A program made the translations under genes and the position numbers. Of a stretch of 64,000 bases of DNA, positions 1 through 8,307 are shown piece after piece. The stretch comes from Hoeflea sp. BAL378 (GTDB taxonomy: Bacteria > Pseudomonadota > Alphaproteobacteria > Rhizobiales > Rhizobiaceae). Position 1 is the stretch's first letter. Each line of letters opens with the position of its first letter. The notes below the pieces were generated by a model. The model had not been told where the DNA came from. It saw only the letters and a program-made list of their open reading frames with translations, and did no database searches. Where the stretch lies: assembly GCF_000759435.1 (NCBI RefSeq), contig NZ_JRJG01000030.1, positions 1 through 64,000 of the forward strand, read 5' to 3'.

Positions 1-313
<313 letters not shown>

Positions 314-979
314 CTAAGCGTGTCTCCTGCGTGCAATTCGAACAAGTAACCATACGCCGCTCAGCACGAAGGGCGCTGCGATCGAAAGCGACATGGTCTT
401 CTCCCATTGCAGTTTATTGAATGGGCCCGCCAAAGCGTAACTGAGTATGCCGAGCAGGTAGTACGTGAGCGCGATCGTTGATAGCCCTTCCACCGTCCGT
501 TGGAGTAAGAATTGACTGCGTGCAGTCCGAGCAGTGCTGTCCAATAAGGCGGCATTCTGCAATTGCACATCAACTCCAATTCTGACGTGCAATAGCTCGA
601 TTGCTCGTTCGAGCTTGGTCGCAAGGACGGCCAGACGCTTCTCCATTGCTGAGCACGTGGCGAGCGCAGGATCTACGCGACTGCCAATACAATGGGTAAG
701 ATTTGAGCCGCGCGTTGTCGCGCTTTCGCGCAATCAGCCGAGCCGCATCCGCAGGATTTCGCCATAGGCATAACCTGCTGCAAACCGGTAGCTTATGCGC
801 TCGGCGAGTTGACCAGATCGTACCGAAAGTCCATGCAGGGCAGCTAGTGCCTGTTGCGCCCCAGCGTGCGTTTCGGTTGCGGAGAGGCCTTCGACGAGAC
901 GACCTAGCTCCACCTCAAGCGGCCCGCGGCACTCGTGGACCCGAAAGTCCAGCCTTACCTGGCGAAGGCCGCGGCGCAT
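314..979 (-). pseudogene. DUF3422 family membrane protein, C-terminal remnant with in-frame stop
   Basis: Two minus-strand reading frames, 979-734 and 733-314, are in the same frame and separated only by a stop codon at 734-736. The combined translation resembles the C-terminal part of DUF3422 proteins. It has an aromatic stretch ISYRFAAGYAYGEILRMRLG before the stop, then a helical segment (LERAIELLHVRIGVDVQLQN) and the characteristic TVEGLSTIALTYYLLG membrane-associated segment after it. Full DUF3422 proteins are over 400 residues, so the N-terminal half is missing and the remainder is interrupted. It is most likely a decaying fragment carried at the island edge. Function is unknown for the family. 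Confidence 0.6.
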
Positions 980-1199
980 TTCGCCATTCTGGAATTGGCG
1001 TATAAGAGTGACCTCGAAAATGACTGAGCGGTTCGCCCAATATGTCTACCCAGAGAAACTAGACGGCGTGATCGAGTTGGAGGTTCAGCGGCTCACAGAT
1101 CGTATTGATCATCTCTTAACTCATAGCGACCATCGCAACGGAAGACTGGCGCCACTGAAGATACCCACCGAACTCGCCATTTAGGATGTTGTCGCGGCA
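980..1199. other. No recognisable gene
   Basis: A plus-strand frame without its own start (ending in a TGA near 1022) and a short plus-strand ORF from ATG 1019 to about 1183 (MTERFAQYVYPEKLDGVIEL at its start) overlap here. Neither resembles a family I recognise. They may be residues of a disrupted gene, because the flanking DUF3422 fragment is also broken. Confidence 0.35.
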
Positions 1200-1418
1200 T
1201 CACTCCTCGTCGGCATCCGCCGCCTTGTTGGCTGCATCGGTATCGAGAAGCGCGGACGCCTCATTGGTCATCACCTCCTCGAGGATGGCGGCGATCGACT
1301 TGCGTTTGGCGAACCATTGCCGGCGGATGCGGGTCAGCAGGCGAGTGGCATCGACCTTGTCGAGCAGGATCGCACGGGTTGACCAACGATAGGGGTATGC
1401 GCCGCGGATCAACCCCAA
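1200..1418 (-). CDS. Small hypothetical protein, or displaced C-terminus of the upstream membrane protein
   Basis: A 72-residue ORF starts at TTG 1418 and overlaps the stop of the preceding minus-strand ORF (ending at 1409) by ten bases. It is rich in basic residues in the middle (RIRRQWFAKRKS) and acidic and alanine-rich at the end. I recognise no domain. The overlap with a continuing reading frame has two readings: translational coupling of a two-gene operon, or a frameshift that has split one longer protein. The sequence alone does not decide between them. Confidence 0.4.
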   Translation of the reverse strand: MGLIRGAYPYRWSTRAILLDKVDATRLLTRIRRQWFAKRKSIAAILEEVMTNEASALLDTDAANKAADADEE

Positions 1419-2632
1419 ATGGGCGACCGCACCGATGCGGCAAGATCGCGCGTGGCCACGCGACGCCAGGCGTCGACGTGGGCGGGCAATTTGTAGAGAT
1501 CGAAGCGCACATTCTGCAGTTCACGCTGGGCGACCCAGTCGGGGTCGATGTCACCCAGCTCGAAGGCCCGGAGCGTCGGATTATAGAGCTTCAGGTCGAA
1601 GTACGCGACCGGCCGGCGGGCATCCTCGCCCCCGCCCTGGGGCATCGCGTAGACAAGCACCTTGCCGTCGAAATAGGTGTAGCGGTCGAGTGCGGCGAGA
1701 AGTTTCAGCATCATTGCCCGCTGATGCTTGCGCGGGCGACCCGCCCGCCAGAAGCTCTCATTGGCGTCCGGAACCACGCCCAGCTTGCGCAGGCGGCCTT
1801 CACGGCGCGAGATCAGGCCAATCTGCAACAACTCGACCAACACCGCGATGCCGATCGCCAGCAGCGCCGGCCTGCTGGGCGGCGCTTCGCCGCGCAGCAG
1901 GGACTTGAGCGACTCGACCAGCAGCGCGCTCGAATCGGCAGTAGAGGGCGCGGCGGCGCGGGGCAGATCGGTCGCCAGGGGGGTGATCGCGAGCGCGGAC
2001 AGCGCCACGTCGACCACCACCTGGAATTGGGGCGTCGGGCAGGTATATGGATTGCCGTTGTCGACCCACCCGTCGCTCAGCTCGATGCCGACCTGCGTCA
2101 GCGTGGTACGCAGGGCGCTGATGCGGGGATCCATCGACAGACGGACGGCGCGACCGAAGACCTCGGGCAACTCTTCTTTAGTTGCGCGCTGCAGCGCGAA
2201 ATCGACGTCCAGCGCCTCGGCCGCCAGGGCGTCGGCAATGGTCGACGCACCGGCCATGGCTTGAGCGTGGCGGTCGCGCATGCGCTGGCGCGGCCCCTCG
2301 CCCGCCTCGGTGTTACCCGGACAGGTGCCGCCCACCGTGTCCTCGCGCAGTTTCAACGCAGCCGCGTCACGCGCCGCCGTCTGCATGGCCGACGAGGCGG
2401 TCCTCAGGCTGGCCGAGAAATTGCCGAGCGCGGTGCGGGCCGGGGCAATCGCCGCCGAACGCGAATTTTGCTGCAGCGTGGCATCCTCGATCGCCAGCAC
2501 CACGAACACGGCCGATATCCAGGCCGAGCTGAGCGACAGCGCGACTGCCATGATCATGACGATCAGGCCCCCCTCGCGCCACCACAGAGACCAGAGGAGG
2601 GTGATGGCCATCTGCAGGATGCCTGCGATCAT
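1409..2632 (-). CDS. Hypothetical membrane protein
   Basis: A 407-residue protein of unknown family. Hydrophobic segments are seen at about residues 1-20 and 24-47 and again near 255-275 (LLAIGIAVLVELLQIGLI). An alanine-rich, probably helical, segment lies between them and a mixed soluble domain of about 130 residues follows. The opposite strand also has a long open frame here, but its composition (long runs of Arg, Gly and Gln) is typical of antisense reading in high-GC DNA, whereas this strand gives a coherent membrane protein. The frame stays open about nine codons upstream of ATG 2632 with hydrophobic residues (WHLAIAF), so the N-terminus may be truncated. It lies in the left, poorly conserved part of the island. 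Confidence 0.5.
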   Translation of the reverse strand: MIAGILQMAITLLWSLWWREGGLIVMIMAVALSLSSAWISAVFVVLAIEDATLQQNSRSAAIAPARTALGNFSASLRTASSAMQTAARDAAALKLREDTVGGTCPGNTEAGEGPRQRMRDRHAQAMAGASTIADALAAEALDVDFALQRATKEELPEVFGRAVRLSMDPRISALRTTLTQVGIELSDGWVDNGNPYTCPTPQFQVVVDVALSALAITPLATDLPRAAAPSTADSSALLVESLKSLLRGEAPPSRPALLAIGIAVLVELLQIGLISRREGRLRKLGVVPDANESFWRAGRPRKHQRAMMLKLLAALDRYTYFDGKVLVYAMPQGGGEDARRPVAYFDLKLYNPTLRAFELGDIDPDWVAQRELQNVRFDLYKLPAHVDAWRRVATRDLAASVRSPIWG

Positions 2633-2634
2633 GA

Positions 2635-2967
2635 AGGCGATGGCCAGGTGCCACTGTCACTCTGATCTCGGGCGTTACGGTTTACTTCTTCGAACGTAAG
2701 AAGGAGCAACGGTCGGACCTGAAGCTGGCCGTTCTTGCGCCAATGCTCAGCGCCCTCGTGCTTGGCGCGGCCTTCGGCGCGCATCAGGCGTCGTACCTTC
2801 GGGTGCTGTCCCTGATGCGGGAACAGGCGACCGAGCGGCAGGCGGAAATCGACAAGGCCGACCACTCTGAAATCAAGGTGGTGTTGGATCGAGCGCGGCT
2901 CTGCCGACAGGTCTTTGCCGAGGATGCTGAAATGAAATTGGCCTGTGTCGGGCTTCTCAAGAAATAG
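2635..2967 (+). pseudogene. 3' fragment of a small membrane protein gene
   Basis: The plus-strand frame is open from 2635 to the TAG at 2965-2967 but has no plausible start until ATG 2743, which would remove a hydrophobic segment (VTLISGVTVYFF). The translation has two probable membrane segments followed by a charged helical tail (REQATERQAEIDKADHSE). The frame begins where the neighbouring minus-strand membrane gene also seems to lose its 5' end, so the point near 2635-2650 may be a deletion or recombination junction. No family is recognised. Confidence 0.4.
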
Positions 2968-3330
2968 ATTCAAAGCGATACGATCGCCATCTGTTGATTC
3001 CCATGGAGAGCAGGCTCTGACTCAAATCTGCTGCTGTTTCAGTGCGCTTTGCTGAAATTGCCTGAAGCGGTTCTCATCCGGGAGAAGCTTTCCAGTTCGA
3101 CTGGACGATCATTGGCAACGAGCTCCGGCTCCCGCTGGACATGCTGGTAGCAAGACCATCACGGGGCGTCCGTTCGACTATGTTTGTCTCAAAAAACAAT
3201 TTACCAAATTTTGAGCGGAGAATGAACAGTTACAAGCGTGACATTCGAGCGTAGGTTGCAAGCGGAAAAATTGCGTGCATAATGGAGTATCAGTTGTGCG
3301 CAGTTTAGAACGCAGACTGGAGGTCGCAAC
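2968..3330. other. Intergenic leader of the protease-nuclease-STAND operon
   Basis: There is no coding potential that I trust. The last 150 bases become AT-rich (for example CAAAAAACAATTTACCAAAT around 3190) and carry the predicted promoter and ribosome binding site of the operon that begins at 3331. Confidence 0.6.
3256..3283 (+). promoter_or_regulatory. Predicted sigma-70-type promoter of the protease-nuclease-STAND operon
   Basis: TTGCAA (3256-3261) and CATAAT (3278-3283) are separated by 16 bases. They lie about 48 bases before the GTG start at 3331, and an AT-rich stretch upstream could act as an UP-like element. The call rests on consensus resemblance only. Confidence 0.4.
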
Positions 3331-6300
3331 GTGAATACAAACTTGGTTGACCTAACGTTGAAGACGTATCTATGCGGCACGACCAACTCGGGCGAGTTGG
3401 ATGAAATTCTTGAGGAATCTTCTGGACCTGAGGCAGCTGGCGGTCCGGATATCCTTGGCCAGAAGACGCTTGAAAAGCTTGTTATGGGAGAAACGCTTTC
3501 CCCCGGAGAGCGTTTCCATCTTGAAGCGATTATCATTCCGGAGCGCCGGCCGGCAATCGACATTGTCGATGGAGACTATCAAACCCGCCATCAAGACTGG
3601 CTTCATCTGAACAGCGATCCGATCCGGAAACGGCTTCACACTGCCCTTCCCAAGATTGGCCGGGTCGAACTCCCTGACCACCCAACACTGCCCTATGGCG
3701 GCACCGCTTTCATTGTTGGTGACGGTTTGCTTATGACAAACCGTCACGTTGCCGAATTGTTTTCGACGGGCCTTGGATTGAGAAACCTCAGTTTCATACT
3801 TGGCATGTCAGGCGGCGTTGATTTCCTCAGGGAGCGGCGCTCGATCAGAACATTCTATCTTGAATTCTCCAAGGTCGTGATGATCCATCCCTATTGGGAC
3901 ATGGCTTTGGTCAAGGTCGAGGGGCTGCCGGGAAATCTTTCTTCGCTCGTCCTCTCGACAGAACCAGCCGGTTCTCTCATCGGCCGTGATGTCGCAGTCA
4001 TAGGATATCCCGGCTTCGATCCGCGCAATCCGGCCGATGTCCAGAACTTTGTGTTCGATGGGATCTACGGCGTCAAACGGCTCCAACCGGGACGTATGAA
4101 AGCGATCGCCACGGTCAGGAGTTACAACCACGCAGTTGAGGCTCAGACCCACGATGCATCCACACTCGGAGGAGACTCAGGCGCATGTGTCCTCGACGTG
4201 ACGACTGGCGAGGTGATCGGACTGCATTTCGGCGGCCGCTATGCTGTGGCAAATTTCTGCGTTCCGACGGGCGCGCTCGCCACAGATGGCCGGGTCATAG
4301 ATGCCGGCGTCCGGTTCGCGGGCACGGCGTCGCGGGCGCGGTCGGACTGGGAGCCATTCTGGCGGAGCGCAGAGGCCTCAGCCGCCGAACCGTCAGCAAT
4401 TACTCTCAACACTGATTCCGCGGGGAGGAGCAGCATGACCAAGGAAACTGGAGAAGTGACAGTCACGGTTCCACTCGAGATAACGGTCCGGCTTGGCGCG
4501 GTGCAGACCCACAGCGTCGCATCCGTTGCCCCGCCCGCCATCGACGACATCGAACGTGCAGAGGAGCCCGTTCGCGACCCCGACTATTCCACACGGAGGG
4601 GCTACGATCCTGACTTTCTCGGTATGCGCGTTTCGTTGCCGACGCCGCGCAATCCGCAAAACCTGGCAAGGGTGGAGGATGGAAGCCATCTGCTACATTA
4701 CCATCATTTTTCCCTCGCCATGCATCGACAGCGACGGCTTGCATTCTTCACCGCAGCCAATGTCGATGCCAGCAAAGCCGTCAAGCGTCCGGAAAACCGT
4801 CCTCAATCAGACTACTCGCGCAAAGGCCTCGCCAACCTGGGCCCAAATGACCAGGAAAAATGGTTTTCCGATCCGCGCATCCTGGCGACCGAACAGCTGC
4901 CCGACAAGTTTTTCACCAAGGATCGAGGGTCCTTCGACAAGGGGCACATTGTTCGGCGGGACGATGTTGCCTGGGGGATGACCTATGATGAAATGCGCAA
5001 TGCAAATGGCGATACTTTTCATGTGACCAATTGTTCGCCGCAAGTGGCAGGTTTCAACAGATCAAATCTCGGCGAGGATAATTGGGGCGATCTTGAAAAC
5101 CTGATCCTGTCGCAAGCTGATACGGAGAAGCTGGTGGTCTTCAGCGGCCCGGTGCTCGAGCCAAATGATCCGGTTTTCCTTGGAGTTGACCTTGAGGGAT
5201 CGGTCGCGGTTCGTATTCCACAACGCTACTGGAAAGTGATCGTTGCAGAAAAAAATGGTGCGCTGGAAAGTTTTGCATTCCTGCTGGAGCAAGACCTTTC
5301 CTCCGTCGAGCTTGAATTCCTGGTCCCCACCACATGGAAACGGTACATGGTTGCCGTGTCCAGGATTGAAGATCTGGCAGATCTCGACTTTGATCCGGCA
5401 ACCCGGGCCGCCGATCAGGTGGAAACGACAGAAGGGGTTAGCCTGGCTGCAGCTTCCGGATTTGAAGCGTCTGGCACGGCGTTCCCGCCAGCAGCATTCA
5501 GCGCCATATCCCCAAGTGTCCAAGACATAGTATCCCTATGGCGTGAGCAACAAACGTCCGGCAAGAAACCCGACGATATGGACGAGGTTCGCTTCGTTGT
5601 TTTGTTGGGTACACCGCTATCCGACGCAACGATCAAGTCAGAGATCGAGACTGCATTCAACCTGGAGGTCAACGTTTCGCCGCTCTTTGCCAGCGACAGG
5701 GACCTTGATCGTTATCGTGCCATCGACATCCCTGGCGCCACATCGGATGACCGGGCGGACCTGTTTGACGTTGCCCGAGCGATCAACACGCTTCTGGCAG
5801 CCGAGACGGTCGAACCGGATCTTGCGACGCACTATTATGATTCCGATACGCTTCGCCCAAGCGAGGGTAGCGCGGAGAGCGCCAATTGGGCCTTTTGGTG
5901 CTGGGTCAACGAGGACGATCCTGCAAATCAACCGACTGACAAGGACTGGGCCATCAACAAGACCCGTGTTCCGAATGCCTGGGCCTTTTCAGAGAGCCAA
6001 GGCAAACCGTCCAAGGGAAAAGGCATCAAGATATTTCAACCGGATACGGGCGTCGTCCCTACGCACAAGGAAATGCCGCCTAAAGTTGCCAAAAATCCGC
6101 TTTCGGCTAACTTCGTCGAAGGTGGCAAGTCACCTGTCGATCCGATGACTGGCAGCGGCAATCTCGGCCATGGAACATCAACCGGCAGCGTCGCCGCCAG
6201 TCCGGTAGCGGGTCTGGTTCGGGGCTCCGCGCCCGAAGCCATGTTGGTGCCTATCCGCTGCATCCGATCCGTGGCGGTCTTCAATCAAAGCCGTGTCGCG

Positions 6301-7125
6301 CAAGCGATCGATCACGCCAGGATCAAGGGGGCCCATGTGATTACCATGAGCCTCGGCGGGGTCGTGAGTTCGGCGCTGCACGACGCCGTGCGCAAGGCAG
6401 TCAAAGCCAATATCATCGTGCTTGCGGCCGCAGGAAATTGCGTGGGTACCGTGGTCTGGCCAGCGCGCTATGACGAGGTGATCGCGGTTGGCGGCGTCAA
6501 CGAGAAAGACAAACCCTGGAAGGGGTCCAGTTCGGGCCGAAGCGTCGATGTGTCCGGTCCGGCCGAGATGGTGCTGAAGGCTGACGCGCGCGATGCGTCC
6601 AACCCGGCGAAAGCCAGTGCCGGGCAGGGCACGTCTTATGCGACCGCGCATCTTGCAGGAGTGGCGGCCTGCTGGCTGGCCCACCACGGGCGCGACGCGC
6701 TGATTGCACGGCTTTCTCCGGGCATGACGCTGCAGGGCCTTTTCCGTGGTGTGTTGGCAAAGTCTTCGCGGGTGCCTGCGGGCTTTGACACAGAAAGATA
6801 TGGTGTCGGGATCGTCAACGCCGAGGCTCTGATCAAAGCCGATCCGGCGGTGGTCGCTGGCCTCGAATCTGCTCCCGGCCACGTCCGCGACATTGAGGCC
6901 CAGGTGAGGGAACTGCTTGCTGAGGTTGCCGGGGTCGGCCAGGCTGAGGCCGCCGCTCCAGTGCTTCGCGATCGTCAAAGCCTGCTTGAGCTGGCTTGCT
7001 CCGGCCTCGACATGGCGCGCTTTAGCCAGTCGGCTGCAGGCCAGCTTGAAGCCCGGCCGCCGATGCGACTGTCGAGCGGTTTGAAGAAATTGTTGGGCGA
7101 CGATGCCCTTAAAATCATTCGGTAG
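3331..7125 (+). CDS. Trypsin-like protease / NUC1 endonuclease / subtilisin-like protease fusion
   Basis: This 1264-residue, probably cytoplasmic protein (no signal peptide or membrane segment) has three catalytic modules. Residues about 100-330 are a trypsin-like domain with His139 (TNRHV), Asp190 and Ser283 (GGDSGA). Residues about 430-690 are a DNA/RNA non-specific endonuclease (NUC1) domain with the DKGH motif (His539), Asn576 in PQVAGFN and Glu589. Residues about 880-1170 are an S8 subtilisin domain with Asp905 (DTG), His947 (GHGTS), Asn1036 (AAGN) and Ser1102 (GTSYA). All key residues are present, so the protein could be an active protease plus nuclease. The GTG start is chosen because GGAGG lies 7 bases upstream and the preceding AT-rich DNA is non-coding. 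It is the first gene of a four-gene operon, 9 bases before the next start. The C-terminal 90 residues are of unknown role. I infer it to be the toxic effector of a conflict system, possibly activated by proteolysis. Confidence 0.85.
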   Translation: MNTNLVDLTLKTYLCGTTNSGELDEILEESSGPEAAGGPDILGQKTLEKLVMGETLSPGERFHLEAIIIPERRPAIDIVDGDYQTRHQDWLHLNSDPIRKRLHTALPKIGRVELPDHPTLPYGGTAFIVGDGLLMTNRHVAELFSTGLGLRNLSFILGMSGGVDFLRERRSIRTFYLEFSKVVMIHPYWDMALVKVEGLPGNLSSLVLSTEPAGSLIGRDVAVIGYPGFDPRNPADVQNFVFDGIYGVKRLQPGRMKAIATVRSYNHAVEAQTHDASTLGGDSGACVLDVTTGEVIGLHFGGRYAVANFCVPTGALATDGRVIDAGVRFAGTASRARSDWEPFWRSAEASAAEPSAITLNTDSAGRSSMTKETGEVTVTVPLEITVRLGAVQTHSVASVAPPAIDDIERAEEPVRDPDYSTRRGYDPDFLGMRVSLPTPRNPQNLARVEDGSHLLHYHHFSLAMHRQRRLAFFTAANVDASKAVKRPENRPQSDYSRKGLANLGPNDQEKWFSDPRILATEQLPDKFFTKDRGSFDKGHIVRRDDVAWGMTYDEMRNANGDTFHVTNCSPQVAGFNRSNLGEDNWGDLENLILSQADTEKLVVFSGPVLEPNDPVFLGVDLEGSVAVRIPQRYWKVIVAEKNGALESFAFLLEQDLSSVELEFLVPTTWKRYMVAVSRIEDLADLDFDPATRAADQVETTEGVSLAAASGFEASGTAFPPAAFSAISPSVQDIVSLWREQQTSGKKPDDMDEVRFVVLLGTPLSDATIKSEIETAFNLEVNVSPLFASDRDLDRYRAIDIPGATSDDRADLFDVARAINTLLAAETVEPDLATHYYDSDTLRPSEGSAESANWAFWCWVNEDDPANQPTDKDWAINKTRVPNAWAFSESQGKPSKGKGIKIFQPDTGVVPTHKEMPPKVAKNPLSANFVEGGKSPVDPMTGSGNLGHGTSTGSVAASPVAGLVRGSAPEAMLVPIRCIRSVAVFNQSRVAQAIDHARIKGAHVITMSLGGVVSSALHDAVRKAVKANIIVLAAAGNCVGTVVWPARYDEVIAVGGVNEKDKPWKGSSSGRSVDVSGPAEMVLKADARDASNPAKASAGQGTSYATAHLAGVAACWLAHHGRDALIARLSPGMTLQGLFRGVLAKSSRVPAGFDTERYGVGIVNAEALIKADPAVVAGLESAPGHVRDIEAQVRELLAEVAGVGQAEAAAPVLRDRQSLLELACSGLDMARFSQSAAGQLEARPPMRLSSGLKKLLGDDALKIIR

Positions 7126-7134
7126 GGGGCCGCA

Positions 7135-8295
7135 ATGAGCACCATTGATGATTTTCATCTCGACCAGACCGCCAAACGCATCCGCCGTCTTTTCCCCACG
7201 CTCGGGCATATGAGCGCACCAGAGCTTGGACGCGCCGGCAGTTCAGAAGCCAGTTTTGAGAGCAGCCAGGGCGGTGTGGGCGCGCTTCCCGGCATGCGCG
7301 ATGTTCAGGCGATTTCTGAGCGGCTGCTTGCTGCGAACAGAGGTCACAGACAATTGGGCGCGACGGAAGCCGAAGCCATGGCAACGAACATTGTGCGCAA
7401 GGCGCAAAATGGCTTGATGAAGCTCGATGGTGCTCCGGACTGGGTTCTCGACACAGAGGAAACGATGGCTCTGGAAGCCGTTGTTCAAGGGCGCGGACAA
7501 CTCGTTGCAGTGCGGGTGATGGGAGATACGCTGGATGATATCCGTCAATATCCGGGCGCAGATATGTGGGCGATGTTGGCCGACGCCCATATCACCAGGA
7601 TTCTGGCGAGCGTGTCGGCCGCAGCGGCGGTTCGCGTCACGGACAATCTTCTCCCGAGCCTGAGCTGGGTCCAGGGAACGGCGTTTCTCATTTCCCGAAA
7701 TCTGGCCTTGACCAATCGCCATGTCCTCTTCCCACCGGCCTATGGAACACGGCTGGCGCGGCGGGTGCCCGGGACAACGACAGCGCGGCTGAAGGGCGAG
7801 TATGAAATTTGTCTCGACTTTGCTTTCGACAGCGGAGAGCCGCGAGACTCAACCTATCGGATTGTCGACATTCCCTTTGTGTCCGAGGATGCCGATCCGG
7901 TGGATGCCGCTCTTCTCAAGGTCGAGCATCGCGCCGGAGCCGAGCCCGACGCGTTGACAATCTCCCGCGACAGCGTCTTCGATATCGATCGGCTTTATGT
8001 GGTCGGGCATCCGGGCCGGTTGGCCAGCGTACCGGACGATATCCAGATGGTGTTCGATAATCCGGACGAACGAAAACGGGTCAGTTTCGGCAAGCTGATG
8101 GACCCGGTTATGTCTGGCCAGGCACATATTGTTCACGATGCACCCACCATTGGCGGCTATTCCGGCGCAGCGGTTCATGGTTTTGCTGACACATCAGTGC
8201 ATGCGCTTCATTATTGGGGGGATGCAAGAGAAGGCAATCGGGCGATAGCGGCAACAGCGCTTCGAAATCATCCAACGCTTGGTTCAATGTTGTAG
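7135..8295 (+). CDS. Trypsin-like serine protease
   Basis: A 386-residue protein whose C-terminal half is a trypsin-fold peptidase with an intact triad: His196 (TNRHV), Asp257 (DPVDAALL) and Ser343 (GGYSGAAV). The first 170 residues are helical and match no family I recognise; they could be a recognition or adaptor domain. There is no signal peptide, so it should act in the cytoplasm with its neighbours. It follows the triple-domain gene by 9 bases with a purine-rich ribosome binding site overlapping the previous stop (TAGGGGGCC), and precedes the next gene by 12 bases. Its His motif is identical to that of the first gene's trypsin domain, which suggests duplication followed by divergence. 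Confidence 0.85.
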   Translation: MSTIDDFHLDQTAKRIRRLFPTLGHMSAPELGRAGSSEASFESSQGGVGALPGMRDVQAISERLLAANRGHRQLGATEAEAMATNIVRKAQNGLMKLDGAPDWVLDTEETMALEAVVQGRGQLVAVRVMGDTLDDIRQYPGADMWAMLADAHITRILASVSAAAAVRVTDNLLPSLSWVQGTAFLISRNLALTNRHVLFPPAYGTRLARRVPGTTTARLKGEYEICLDFAFDSGEPRDSTYRIVDIPFVSEDADPVDAALLKVEHRAGAEPDALTISRDSVFDIDRLYVVGHPGRLASVPDDIQMVFDNPDERKRVSFGKLMDPVMSGQAHIVHDAPTIGGYSGAAVHGFADTSVHALHYWGDAREGNRAIAATALRNHPTLGSML

Positions 8296-8307
8296 GCAGG
8301 CCATGCG

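Noticed and set aside
1379-2665. Long plus-strand open frame (428 codons) opposite the membrane protein gene
   Set aside because: Its translation is dominated by Arg, Gly, Gln and His with no domain, as expected for antisense reading of GC-rich coding DNA; the minus strand gives a coherent membrane protein.
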